The position numbers and the translations under genes are program-made. From NCBI RefSeq assembly GCF_001812805.1, contig NZ_KV810463.1:1-64000 (forward strand): DNA of 64,000 bases, read 5' to 3'. Under the pieces are notes generated by a model. The model saw nothing but the letters and a program-made list of their open reading frames with translations, ran no database searches and was not told the DNA's origin. Origin of the DNA: Corynebacterium sp. HMSC078H07 (lineage in GTDB: Bacteria; Actinomycetota; Actinomycetes; Mycobacteriales; Mycobacteriaceae). How positions within the stretch are numbered: position 1 is the stretch's first letter; every line of letters begins with the position of its first letter. Below, piece by piece: positions 39,778-48,220 of the stretch.

Positions 39778-42700
39778 TTATTTCTTCCACGGTTCAATCG
39801 GGTTGCCCTGCCACTCGGAGTTGCGCGGAACTTGGTCGCCGCGCATAACGAGGGAGCCAGGGCCCACCGTGGCAGTGGAGCCAATGACGGACGCCGGCAA
39901 CGCCACCGAGTGGGAGCCCAACGTTGCGCCGTCGCGGATGGTCACGGTATCGAGGCTCATGACGCGGTCCTGGAACAGGTGCGTCTGCACCACGGTGCCA
40001 GGGCCCACAGAGGCGCCGGTGCCGACGGAGCACAGGTCGGTCTCCGGGAACCAGTAGGAATCAATCCACGCGCCGTGGCCAATCTTGACGCCTAGGGCGC
40101 GCAAGCCCTGGTTGATTTCGCCCGCACCATAGGTGTGGACAAAGAACCACGGAGCAGCGACAGCCTCCACGAAGGTGTCTTGCAGCTCGTTGAGCCACAC
40201 GAAGGCGGACCACAACGGATGATCGCCCGGGGTCTGCGTGCCCACGCAGATCCACTTCACGGCCACGGTAATCGTCATCGCGATGGCACCGGCCACCATG
40301 AGGACGAGTCCGCTAGCTGCCCAGGCGGCGGCGATTCCGAAGGTGTCGGCAAGCGCGTAGAGAGCAGACAGCGTGCCGGCCAGCAGCATGGCCGAGGTCA
40401 TCGGCGCAAGCAGGCGCATCGTCTCAATCGCACCACGGGCGGCCTTAACACCGAAGCCTGGGTTGTAGGTGAGGGATTCGCCCTCCACACCGTCCACGTG
40501 GGCTTCGACGCGGCGCATACGCTCCGGCGGGGAGCCCCACCAGTTGGCACCAGATTTGGTCTTCTTCGGCGTCGAGGAGAGCACCGCAACCAGCGAATTC
40601 TTCGACAGCTTGCGGCCCGGACCCGTAATACCAGAGTTGCCCACAAAGGAGCGCTTGCCCACCTTGGTTTCACCCGTGAGCATCCAGCCGCCGCCGAGCT
40701 CGTAGCCACCAATCATGGTGTCATCCGCCAAGAACGCGCCGTCCTTGACCTCAGTGAGCTTAGGGACCATGACAGCCGTGGAAATCTCCACATCCTTGCC
40801 AATCGTGGCACCCAGGGAGCGCAGCCAGGCCGGGGTGAGCTGGGAAGCATAAATGGGGAAGAGCTGCGTGCGAGCCTCATCCATGAGACGCTCGATGGCC
40901 CACAGACGCCAGCCCTTGAAGGAACGCACTGGTGCCACACCTGGCTTGAGGCCAAGTGATAGCACGCGCACACCGAGCCAGGTTTGAAGCATGTAGGTGG
41001 CAAACGCAGCGAGGGCGCCGAGCGGTGCGAAGAAGAGGGAACCGATGAAGGGGGAGCCGTCGGTAAGTGCAATGAGGCTCACGACGACCGCCGCGCCCAC
41101 GGCCAGCGCCACAATGGGCTGAATGGCTAGCAGGATGGAGGTGGCGCCATAGATGGCGACCCACCACGGGCGGCGCTTCGGGGCATGGGACGGGAAGCGG
41201 TGCTTGGTTCGCCCCACCTTCTTGGCAGGCGAGCCGGACCAGCGCTGGCCGTCCTTGATCTTCTTGCGTCCCGTCACAGTGGAGCCAGCCTCCACGTGTG
41301 CGTCCTTGCCCACGACGCTGCCTGGAAGCAGCGTCGAGCGTGCGCCCACACGAGCGCCTTCCTTGACCTCAATCGCACCGACGCGCAGGATATCGCCGTC
41401 AAGCCAGTAGCCAGACAGGTCTACCTCCGGCTCGATGGCGGCATGCTTGCCCAAGGTAAGCAAGCCCGTGACCGGTGGCAGGGAGTGCAGGTCCACGCCG
41501 CGACCAATCTTGACGCCAAGCGCGCGGGCATAGTTGTTGACCCAGGTCGCGCCCGCAATGGAACGCGAGCCGGAGGCGTTTGCCCATCGCTCCGCCGCCC
41601 AAATGCGCAGGTGCGTTGAGCCACCACGCGGGTACTCACCGGGCTTAATACCGGCGGTGATAAGCCGTGCACCAAAGCCGCCGATGGGGATGCGGCCCAC
41701 CGGAGTCACGAAGACGACGAGGAGCACGGCAACCAGCCACCATGGCGTGGTCATGGCCCACTCCACGCCGAGCAGGTTCGCCACGTTGGAGCCCAACAGC
41801 AGCCAGGCCAGCCACGTCGTGGCAGCCAGCGTCATGACGGGGATCTGGATGAGTGTTTGCGCAATGCGCGTGCCCGCGCCCACGGGCTTGACTTCGCGGG
41901 CAGGCCCGGCGTCCTCGACGGACTCGGCACCAGCCAGCTGCTCTGCGAGCGAACCCAGACGCGGGTGGTCGTAGAGGTCGCGCACGGCCACGGTGGGGAA
42001 GCGCTCGCGGATGCGGCCCACCAGCGTGGCGGCGGCCAAAGAGGTGCCACCCAGGGAGAAGAAGTCGGCGTTGACGTCGTCCACAGAAACGCCCAGGGTG
42101 TCCACCCACAGCTCCGCCAGCCACTGTTCGGTTGGGTTGAGGCCGTCTGCCTCCACGCCGACTCCTGGCAGCGGCCACGGCAGCGCCTTCTTGTCCACCT
42201 TGCCGGAGGTACGAATCGGCAACTCATCCATGACACAAATGCGCGGGACGAGCGCGGCCGGCATGGATTCTGCCAGGCGGGCATGGGCTGCCTCGTGGTC
42301 GAAACCAGCGTCCGGGTCATCCAGGGAAACATAGCCAACGAGTACGGACTCGCCGCCCGGAGTCTTCTGCACGGCCACGGCAGAGTTATATACGTTCGGC
42401 AAGGCGGCGACGTTGGCCTCGACCTCACCAAGTTCGATGCGGCGGCCACCAATCTTGACCTGGTCATCGACGCGGCCCACAAAGTACAGACCGTCCTCTT
42501 CCAGGCGCACGTGGTCACCAGTGCGGTAGGCGCGCTCCCAACCCATGGATTCCAGCGGCGCGTACTTCTCCGCGTCCTTCACCGGGTCCAGGTAGGCAGC
42601 CAGGCCCACACCACCAATGACGAGTTCGCCCACCTCACCGATGGCGACGGGATCGCCCTGCTTATCGACGACCACCAGGTCCCAACCATTCAGCGGCAAA

Positions 42701-43713
42701 CCAATCGATACCGGTTTGCCTGGCTGCATGTGTTGTGCGCAGGCCACGACGGTGGCCTCGGTAGGGCCGTAGGTGTTCCACATCTCGCGGTCTTCGGTGG
42801 CCAGGCGGTCTGTGAGCTCCTGGGAGCAGGCTTCGCCGCCGACGATGAGGAGGCGGATATTATCCAGGGCCTCGGCAGGCCAGAGGCCAGCCAAGGTCGG
42901 CACGGTAGACACCACCGTGATGTCGCGGCGAATGAGCCAAGGACCCAAGTCCATACCGGAGCGCACGAGGGAACGCGGTGCTGGGACCAGGCAGGCGCCA
43001 TGGCCCCAGGCCAGCCACATTTCCTCACAGGAGGCGTCGAAGGCCACAGACAAACCAGCCAGAACGCGGTCGTCTGGGCCGAGCGGGCCATGCGGGCTAT
43101 CGGCCAAGAAGAGGGCAGCCTCAGCATCAACGAAGGCGGCCGCGGAGCGGTGGCTGACGGCCACGCCCTTGGGCTTGCCCGTCGAGCCGGAGGTAAAGAT
43201 GATCCACGCGGTGTCCTCCGGGCGCGGCTCCTCGAACGGCGTACCATCTTCATTGCCGCTGCGGGAGGCATCAACCTCCCGCAGCATGCGGAAGCCCTCG
43301 TCGGTGAAGACACCGTCGATGTCGGCCTCGCCGAAGACCATCTCGGCGCGCTCGTCGGGGTCGTCGGCGTCGACGGGCACATAAGCAGCACCGGCGGCCA
43401 AGGTGGCCAGGATGGCGAGGTAGAGCTCGCGCTTGCCGGAGGTCATACGGATACCGATGCGGTCGCCGCGGCGCACGCCGTTAGCGTGGAGCTCGGAGGC
43501 CCATGCGGAGACGTCGGCAAGCAGCTCGGCGTAGGTGAGGATCTCACCATCGTCGAGGGCTGCAGCATCCGGGTACTGCTCCGCAGTGGTGCGCACGATG
43601 TCCCACAAGGTGCGCTCAGGCGGGGCTAGGGAGCCCAGGAGATATTGTTCGGGGACCTTCGCGGTTTCGGTCTTGAGTGCGTGGCGACCATGACTAGTTT
43701 CAGAGTCTGTCAT
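39778..43713 (-). CDS. Pls/PosA-type membrane-bound non-ribosomal peptide synthetase
   Basis: 1311-aa protein with an adenylation domain (about 30-530; IIFTSGSTGKPKGVAVSH, YRTGDHVRLEEDGLYFVGR), a carrier domain whose serine is in DFFSLGGTSLAA (about 545-575), then a large C-terminal part with six or more membrane segments interleaved with three left-handed-helix (hexapeptide) blocks, about 740-820, 970-1050 and 1205-1290. This is the layout of epsilon-poly-L-lysine synthetase and relatives, which polymerise an amino acid at the membrane without condensation or thioesterase domains. Amino acid and product are unknown. It directly follows the marR-like gene and is probably co-transcribed. Confidence 0.9.
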   Translation of the reverse strand: MTDSETSHGRHALKTETAKVPEQYLLGSLAPPERTLWDIVRTTAEQYPDAAALDDGEILTYAELLADVSAWASELHANGVRRGDRIGIRMTSGKRELYLAILATLAAGAAYVPVDADDPDERAEMVFGEADIDGVFTDEGFRMLREVDASRSGNEDGTPFEEPRPEDTAWIIFTSGSTGKPKGVAVSHRSAAAFVDAEAALFLADSPHGPLGPDDRVLAGLSVAFDASCEEMWLAWGHGACLVPAPRSLVRSGMDLGPWLIRRDITVVSTVPTLAGLWPAEALDNIRLLIVGGEACSQELTDRLATEDREMWNTYGPTEATVVACAQHMQPGKPVSIGLPLNGWDLVVVDKQGDPVAIGEVGELVIGGVGLAAYLDPVKDAEKYAPLESMGWERAYRTGDHVRLEEDGLYFVGRVDDQVKIGGRRIELGEVEANVAALPNVYNSAVAVQKTPGGESVLVGYVSLDDPDAGFDHEAAHARLAESMPAALVPRICVMDELPIRTSGKVDKKALPWPLPGVGVEADGLNPTEQWLAELWVDTLGVSVDDVNADFFSLGGTSLAAATLVGRIRERFPTVAVRDLYDHPRLGSLAEQLAGAESVEDAGPAREVKPVGAGTRIAQTLIQIPVMTLAATTWLAWLLLGSNVANLLGVEWAMTTPWWLVAVLLVVFVTPVGRIPIGGFGARLITAGIKPGEYPRGGSTHLRIWAAERWANASGSRSIAGATWVNNYARALGVKIGRGVDLHSLPPVTGLLTLGKHAAIEPEVDLSGYWLDGDILRVGAIEVKEGARVGARSTLLPGSVVGKDAHVEAGSTVTGRKKIKDGQRWSGSPAKKVGRTKHRFPSHAPKRRPWWVAIYGATSILLAIQPIVALAVGAAVVVSLIALTDGSPFIGSLFFAPLGALAAFATYMLQTWLGVRVLSLGLKPGVAPVRSFKGWRLWAIERLMDEARTQLFPIYASQLTPAWLRSLGATIGKDVEISTAVMVPKLTEVKDGAFLADDTMIGGYELGGGWMLTGETKVGKRSFVGNSGITGPGRKLSKNSLVAVLSSTPKKTKSGANWWGSPPERMRRVEAHVDGVEGESLTYNPGFGVKAARGAIETMRLLAPMTSAMLLAGTLSALYALADTFGIAAAWAASGLVLMVAGAIAMTITVAVKWICVGTQTPGDHPLWSAFVWLNELQDTFVEAVAAPWFFVHTYGAGEINQGLRALGVKIGHGAWIDSYWFPETDLCSVGTGASVGPGTVVQTHLFQDRVMSLDTVTIRDGATLGSHSVALPASVIGSTATVGPGSLVMRGDQVPRNSEWQGNPIEPWKK

Positions 43714-44190
43714 TTAAGCATCACCACCTTCGGCGTCGTTGGACGCATCTGCAGCAATGATGGCCGTGGCCAGTTTGCGCAGGTGCTTGAGCTGCTTGTT
43801 GGTGGATTCGTCCAAGGCAGCGTCCTCCGCCTGGGCGACGAGCACAGCGAGCTCCTTGTGGGCCTTCGTGCCCTTTTTGGTGGAGGCAATGATCTGGCGG
43901 CGGCGGTCCTTGGCGTCGCGCTCGCGCTTGACCCAATTGCGAGACTCTAGCGAATCGAGCAGGCGCACCATATCGGAGGCATCGATAGCCAGGGTTTCCG
44001 ACAGCGCGGACTGGGAAGACGCGGCCTCTTCTACGAGGCAGGTAAGAACCCAGTACTCGCGCAGGGTGGTCTGCTGAGTCTGCAGTGCAGCCTCGACGCC
44101 TTCGCGGGTGCGGCGGCGGAGGCGCTCCAGCTGGAAGGAGGGGGACTCCAGCAGCGCGGTGGGAATCGATACAGAATTTGATGAAGACAT
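43714..44190 (-). CDS. MarR-family transcriptional regulator
   Basis: 158-aa winged-helix protein. The wHTH spans about 40-115, with SQSALSETLAIDASDMVRLLD as recognition helices and the wing RDAKDRRRQIIASTKKG, typical of MarR. Its stop codon abuts the start of the Pls-type synthetase, so it probably controls that gene autoregulatorily. A ligand cannot be inferred. Confidence 0.88.
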   Translation of the reverse strand: MSSSNSVSIPTALLESPSFQLERLRRRTREGVEAALQTQQTTLREYWVLTCLVEEAASSQSALSETLAIDASDMVRLLDSLESRNWVKRERDAKDRRRQIIASTKKGTKAHKELAVLVAQAEDAALDESTNKQLKHLRKLATAIIAADASNDAEGGDA

Positions 44191-44251
44191 GCCGATGATT
44201 CTAGCGTGCCTACCGTAGCATTCCTAAATCATGGGTCGCGTCCCACTAGTT

Positions 44252-44581
44252 TTATGTGGAAGCCAACTTCTGCACAATGAGAGTGTTAAGGGACACCCCT
44301 TCGCGTTCCGCTTCGATGGTCAGGTCTCGGTGAAGTGACTGAGGTATGCGAAGATTGAACTTTCCTGAGAAGCTGCGCTGTCCAAATGGTTCGGGGATGC
44401 GTTCGTTGTTGCGTTGCATGTCTTCGAGAGCTTCCTCGACGACGCTGCGCAACTCGGCTTCTGCGGTGGCTGCAGTGGTATCCAGCCATGACAGGGAAGG
44501 AAACTCTAGGACTGTGGCAACGAATTCTCCATCCTCTTCGGACCAGGCGGTTTGATAGGTGTATTTGTCGGCGAGGTTCAT
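44252..44581 (-). CDS. hicB: HicB-family antitoxin
   Basis: 109-aa antitoxin. The N-terminal half is the partial RNase-H-like HicB fold (YQTAWSEEDGEFVATVLEFP ... AELRSVVEEALEDM), and the C-terminal half a ribbon-helix-helix DNA-binding segment (FNLRIPQSLHRDLTIEA). The ribosome site AGGAG directly precedes the ATG. The upstream toxin gene is truncated, so this antitoxin is probably orphaned. Confidence 0.85.
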   Translation of the reverse strand: MNLADKYTYQTAWSEEDGEFVATVLEFPSLSWLDTTAATAEAELRSVVEEALEDMQRNNERIPEPFGQRSFSGKFNLRIPQSLHRDLTIEAEREGVSLNTLIVQKLAST

Positions 44582-44590
44582 GATTTACTC

Positions 44591-44689
44591 CTAGAAATAG
44601 AAGTCGCATACGAGCTGCAGCTCGGAGAATCGGACATTGTTTCTCGAGGTCCGCATCTTTGCTAAAGCTTTGTCGGTTTTGGAAACCAC
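44591..44689 (-). pseudogene. Truncated hicA toxin remnant
   Basis: A 32-codon frame starting GTG (VVSKTDKALAKM, then RTSRNNVRFSELQLVCDFYF) ends in TAG that overlaps the hicB ribosome site. It matches, from memory, the N-terminal half of actinobacterial HicA-type mRNA interferases, which continue with a Gly-Glu-Pro stretch and the catalytic histidine. That half is missing, so the toxin should be inactive. Upstream is a pair of GGTACC sites (44697-44714) that could be the remains of an operator. A short ORF this size needs comparison to prove it. Confidence 0.6.
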
Positions 44690-44731
44690 GAGTTTATGGT
44701 ACCGCATATGGTACCAAGCTAAAAGGGAGTG

Positions 44732-45031
44732 CTAATTCGGGTAAACCATCGGGCAGTCCTGTGCTTTCCACGCGTCCGTGCCGCCGTCGACGTTGATGAC
44801 GTCCCAGCCCTTCGCATGTTCGAGGTACTGGCAGACCTGCATGCTGCGCCCGCCCGCATGGCAGATGACGTAGATATCGCGGTCCGGGTCAATCTCGTCG
44901 AGTCGTTCCACGAGCTCGCCCATGGGGATGTGGGTTGCGCCTTGAGCGTGTTCGGTGTTCCACTCAAAGTCCTCGCGGACGTCGATAAGCTGGGCGTTGT
45001 CGGGTACTTCGGTAGGTTGTACGTTCTGCAT
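44732..45031 (-). CDS. Rhodanese-like domain protein
   Basis: 99-aa single-domain rhodanese with the CH2A-type segment LIDVREDFEW and active-site loop ICHAGGRSMQVC (catalytic Cys in CHAGGRS). The chosen ATG (MQNVQPTEVP) leaves the complete domain; a longer start would overlap the upstream intergenic region. Predicted sulfur transfer or arsenate/sulfide-related role; the partner is unknown. Confidence 0.85.
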   Translation of the reverse strand: MQNVQPTEVPDNAQLIDVREDFEWNTEHAQGATHIPMGELVERLDEIDPDRDIYVICHAGGRSMQVCQYLEHAKGWDVINVDGGTDAWKAQDCPMVYPN

Positions 45032-45124
45032 GCGCCCCAGCTTACGTGGGTGCGGTTGCAGGGCTGGTGGGGGCACTTTACTGTGAGCAGTATGGGGGTG
45101 GGGCTTTCAATCGGAGGGGGTTAT

Positions 45125-45937
45125 ATGGAGGAGATTGTCGGCCGTGCTGGCTCGGCGGCAGCGGCAAAAGGTGAGGCGATCAAAATTACGCGGGGGCTGT
45201 ATCTGCCACGTGAACCAACGGCATACGAGCTAGCGCAAGTGCTCAGCCGGCATTGGCCAGACAGTGCGTTGGACGGATATTCCGCGGCGATGGTGCTTCT
45301 TGAGCGGAAACCTGGGTTTCCGCTGCAGCTCATACGCGAAAAAGGCCTGGAAGACACCCGCTTTTATGTCTGTCGCCGCGCCCGCCCCAAGGGGGTATTC
45401 CCCTATGACGGGATCAACGTCTGCAATCCGCTGCAGGCGGTGGAAGCCATGGAAGAACGACATGCGGTGATGTTCCTCGAAAAGTTCCTTGCGGGCAGGG
45501 ACGCCGAAGGACGGCTGAAGTTGCTCTCCATGGATTTTCGGCGGTTCTCGCAGCACACTCGGCGGGTGTTGGAGAAAGCGGTGATCGGTGCGGATAGCGT
45601 GCCTGAGCGGGCACTTACCCGTGCCTTGGAGCCCTACTTTAGGGTGCGCAACAACGCCAAAATTGGGCCCTATCGGTGGGATCTCCTTTTAGAGGAGTAC
45701 AAGATTGCCATCGAAGTCGACGGCTACGCCTATCACCGAGGGGAGAACCGCCGCCAATTCGAGCTTGACCGTCAGAAGTTGAATGACGCCGTACATCGCG
45801 GTTACACGCCGCTCCACTTCACCGCGACCACAATTGAGCATCATCTCGACAAGGTGGTGGAGCAGGTGCGCGGGGTGGCGCAAGGGACAAAGCGGTATCT
45901 GGACCCGCCGTGGATGTGGCACCGGTTCTTTGTGTGA
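45125..45937 (+). CDS. DUF559-type nuclease-like protein, paralogue A
   Basis: 270-aa protein. The N-terminal part resembles AbiEi-type winged helices (AIKITRGLYLPREPTAYELA); the C-terminal part has the DUF559/Vsr-like restriction-endonuclease fold signature (NNAKIGPYRWDLLLEEYKIA then IEVDGYAYH). It is closely related to the protein encoded at 50562-51395. The ATG follows CGGAGGGGG. Function unknown; DUF559 proteins are nuclease-like but poorly studied. A palindromic element lies 24 bp after its stop. Confidence 0.8.
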   Translation: MEEIVGRAGSAAAAKGEAIKITRGLYLPREPTAYELAQVLSRHWPDSALDGYSAAMVLLERKPGFPLQLIREKGLEDTRFYVCRRARPKGVFPYDGINVCNPLQAVEAMEERHAVMFLEKFLAGRDAEGRLKLLSMDFRRFSQHTRRVLEKAVIGADSVPERALTRALEPYFRVRNNAKIGPYRWDLLLEEYKIAIEVDGYAYHRGENRRQFELDRQKLNDAVHRGYTPLHFTATTIEHHLDKVVEQVRGVAQGTKRYLDPPWMWHRFFV

Positions 45938-45960
45938 GGTGTCTTGCGGCAGTTTGATGT

Positions 45961-46019
45961 CGTTCACGGTAGATAAGGGCGAAAAATTGCGAAAATTTGG
46001 GCCTTATTTGCCGTGAACG
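45961..46019. repeat. Palindromic element, copy 3
   Basis: 59-bp unit. Arms CGTTCACGG-TAG-ATAAGG and CCTTAT-TTG-CCGTGAACG are complementary except for the middle three positions; the loop is 23 nt and contains GCGAAAAATTGCGAAAATTT. The core TTTGGGCCTTATTTG matches copies 4 and 5. Three degenerate GAACGT-type direct repeats follow (46013-46062). Confidence 0.7.
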
Positions 46020-46072
46020 TAGGCAGGGTGGCGCGAACGTAGGGTGGGCGGCGTGAGAACGTGGCGCGGGCT

Positions 46073-46729
46073 TTAGCGGTGCGCGGAGAGGTACTCCAAA
46101 ATTGCCTTGACGCGGCGGTTATCCTCGCTGGGATCCAAACGCAGCTTGGTGAAGATATTGGAGACGTGCTTGGCCACCGCGGCGGAAGAAAGGACGAGCT
46201 CGGCGGCGATGTCCTTGTTGGACTTGCCGCGGGACATCAATTCAAGCACCTCGCGCTCACGCGGGGTGAGCTCGCCCAAGCCGCTGCGCCCGGAGCTCAT
46301 GAGAGCCTGCGCCACGGTGGGGTCGATGACGGTGCCGCCCTGGGCCACCACGTCCAAGCTGGAGAGGAAGTCGCGCACCTCAGAGACGCGGTCCTTTAAA
46401 AGGTAGCCGGTGCCGGCATCGGGGGAGTCGAAGAGCTCGACCGCGTATGCGGGGGCTACGTACTGGGAGAGCACCATAACGGGCAGGCCCGGGTAGGCGT
46501 TTCTTAAGTTCACGGCGGCCTTCAAACCGTCGTCGCCCATACCTGGCGGCATGCGTACGTCCGTGATGACGATGTCCGGCAGCTCATCGCGCAGAGAGTC
46601 GACCACCGCTTCGAGCGACGGGGCGGAATCTGCCTGGCCCACAATTGAATGGCCGCGGCGCTCCAAAAGGCCGGCGAGGCCCTCGCGCAGAATGGCGGAG
46701 TCATCCGCCACTACGATTCTCAAACTCAT
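46073..46729 (-). CDS. LuxR-type response regulator
   Basis: 218-aa NarL/LuxR-family regulator: receiver domain (about 1-125; acidic DD near residue 9, phospho-Asp in IVITDVRMP, K in LLKDRV) and C-terminal HTH (about 148-210; LTPREREVLELMSRGKSNKDIA). It follows its kinase by a 4-bp gap and is co-transcribed with it. It probably controls the divergent ABC transporter operon. Confidence 0.92.
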   Translation of the reverse strand: MSLRIVVADDSAILREGLAGLLERRGHSIVGQADSAPSLEAVVDSLRDELPDIVITDVRMPPGMGDDGLKAAVNLRNAYPGLPVMVLSQYVAPAYAVELFDSPDAGTGYLLKDRVSEVRDFLSSLDVVAQGGTVIDPTVAQALMSSGRSGLGELTPREREVLELMSRGKSNKDIAAELVLSSAAVAKHVSNIFTKLRLDPSEDNRRVKAILEYLSAHR

Positions 46730-46733
46730 TTTT

Positions 46734-47423
46734 CTAAACTCCTGACTGTCCGCGATCGAGAAGAAGAGGAATCGAGCACGCCACCCTGGTCGGGCCGCCC
46801 GGGGGCGAGGATAGCGTCATCTCCCCGCCAAAGGCAGCAAGTCGCTCGGCCATCCCTGACAGGCCGTGGCCGGGTACCACCTGTGCGCCGCCTGGGCCCT
46901 CATCCACCACCGCAATCTTTAATGAGGCATCCGCGGTCACCAAAACAGAAACCGGGGCGCCCGGCGCGTACTTCGCCGCGTTGGTCAACGCCTCCGCACC
47001 GAAGAAATAGCCACACGCCAGCACCGAGGCGGAGAGCTCCGGCAGCGGATGCGGGGCGAAGACGCTGACGTGGGGGCCGTGGGAAGAGGAGACGTCGGCA
47101 AGCGCGGCAACGAGACCGTGATCCTGCAGGACCTGTGGATGGATGCCGTGCACCGTCGTACGCAGGGAATTCAGGCCGCGGTCCACGTCCTGCTTGGCGG
47201 CGGTGAGGAGCTCGGTGAGGTCAGAGGGGGCGTCGAGAAGCGCCTCGCCCAGCTTCATACTCGCAGCCACGAGGTATTGCTGCGCGCCGTCGTGCAAGTC
47301 GCGCTCGATGCGGGCGCGCTCCACCTCATAGGCATCTGCGATGGCGCGGCGCGAGGCCGTGAGCTGCGCAATCTTCTCCGCTTGCTGCTGTTCGTGGGTG
47401 GTCTGGGGCTTTCTTCGGAACAC
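46734..47423 (-). CDS. Sensor histidine kinase lacking membrane segments
   Basis: 229-aa HisKA_3/HATPase_c kinase: the phospho-accepting helix RARIERDLHDGAQQYLVAAS and the ATP-binding N, D and G boxes (EALTNAAKYA, VVDEGPGG, GHGLSGMAER). Start is GTG close behind a -10-like TATGCT, so there is no room for an N-terminal sensor. No hydrophobic segment exists; either it senses inside the cell or signals through the neighbouring transporter, as in Bce-type systems. Confidence 0.85.
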   Translation of the reverse strand: MFRRKPQTTHEQQQAEKIAQLTASRRAIADAYEVERARIERDLHDGAQQYLVAASMKLGEALLDAPSDLTELLTAAKQDVDRGLNSLRTTVHGIHPQVLQDHGLVAALADVSSSHGPHVSVFAPHPLPELSASVLACGYFFGAEALTNAAKYAPGAPVSVLVTADASLKIAVVDEGPGGAQVVPGHGLSGMAERLAAFGGEMTLSSPPGGPTRVACSIPLLLDRGQSGV

Positions 47424-47533
47424 GGTTCACAGCATAACGGGCGCCACCGATGGCAGGGGTAGCGCTGGCACTACCGTAAAGAGTAACGCTAGGGCTGTTC
47501 TTTCTGCGGGCCCTTCACGGTGGAATGAGAGAC

Positions 47534-48220
47534 ATGGCAAAGACACTTTCCCTGACAGACATCACCAAGGATTTCGGCGGCGGCCCGGTGCTCGCTGGAA
47601 TCTCCCTCGACATTGAACCGGGCGAGCTCGTGGCCGTCATGGGGCCATCTGGCTCCGGCAAGTCCACGCTGCTGCACTGCATGTCCGGAGTGCTCACCCC
47701 CACGCACGGCAGCGTGCGCTACGGGGACGAGGAGCTCTCCGCGCTTTCCGACGCCCCCCGCTCCCGCCTCCGCCTTCGCAACTTCGGCTTCGTCTTCCAA
47801 GATGGTCAGCTCCTGCCGGAGCTGAGCAACGTGGATAACGTGGCACTGCCCGCCATGCTTAACGGTATGGGGCGGAGTGCCGCCCGCAAGCGCGCGTTGG
47901 AGCTGTTGGACCAGCTGGGCCTGGGCGGCCTGGCGGACCGCCGCCCGGCGCAGGTCTCCGGTGGCCAGGCCCAGCGCGTGACCATCGCGCGTGCGCTGGT
48001 GGCGAACCCGGGCGTTGTCTTCGCCGACGAGCCGACCGGTGCGCTGGATCAGTCCACCGGCCATGAGGTCATGCAGATGCTCACCACCATCGTGCGCCAG
48101 TCGGGTGCGAGCCTGGTCATGGTCACGCACGACCCGAAGGTGGCCGACTGGATGCAGCGCCGCGTGGAGATTCGCGATGGCATCATCCACGACGACCGCC
48201 GCCTTGGGGTGATTCGATGA
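47534..48220 (+). CDS. ABC transporter ATP-binding protein (MacB/BceA type)
   Basis: 228-aa ATPase with Walker A GPSGSGKSTLLH, signature VSGGQAQRVTIARAL, Walker B VVFADEPTGALD and H-loop VTHDPKV. The sequence class is LolD/MacB/BceA, partners of FtsX-like permeases. It is divergent from a two-component system, and its stop overlaps the permease start (ATGA). ATG at 47525 is an alternative start. Confidence 0.9.
   Translation: MAKTLSLTDITKDFGGGPVLAGISLDIEPGELVAVMGPSGSGKSTLLHCMSGVLTPTHGSVRYGDEELSALSDAPRSRLRLRNFGFVFQDGQLLPELSNVDNVALPAMLNGMGRSAARKRALELLDQLGLGGLADRRPAQVSGGQAQRVTIARALVANPGVVFADEPTGALDQSTGHEVMQMLTTIVRQSGASLVMVTHDPKVADWMQRRVEIRDGIIHDDRRLGVIR

Noticed and set aside
41857-43629. 590-codon open frame antisense to the Pls-type synthetase
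   Set aside because: It is a shadow of the A-domain coding sequence, with no family features or ribosome site.
44697-44714. Double GGTACC as a confirmed HicB operator
   Set aside because: Position is suggestive, but two 6-bp palindromes are insufficient evidence; mentioned only with the hicA remnant.
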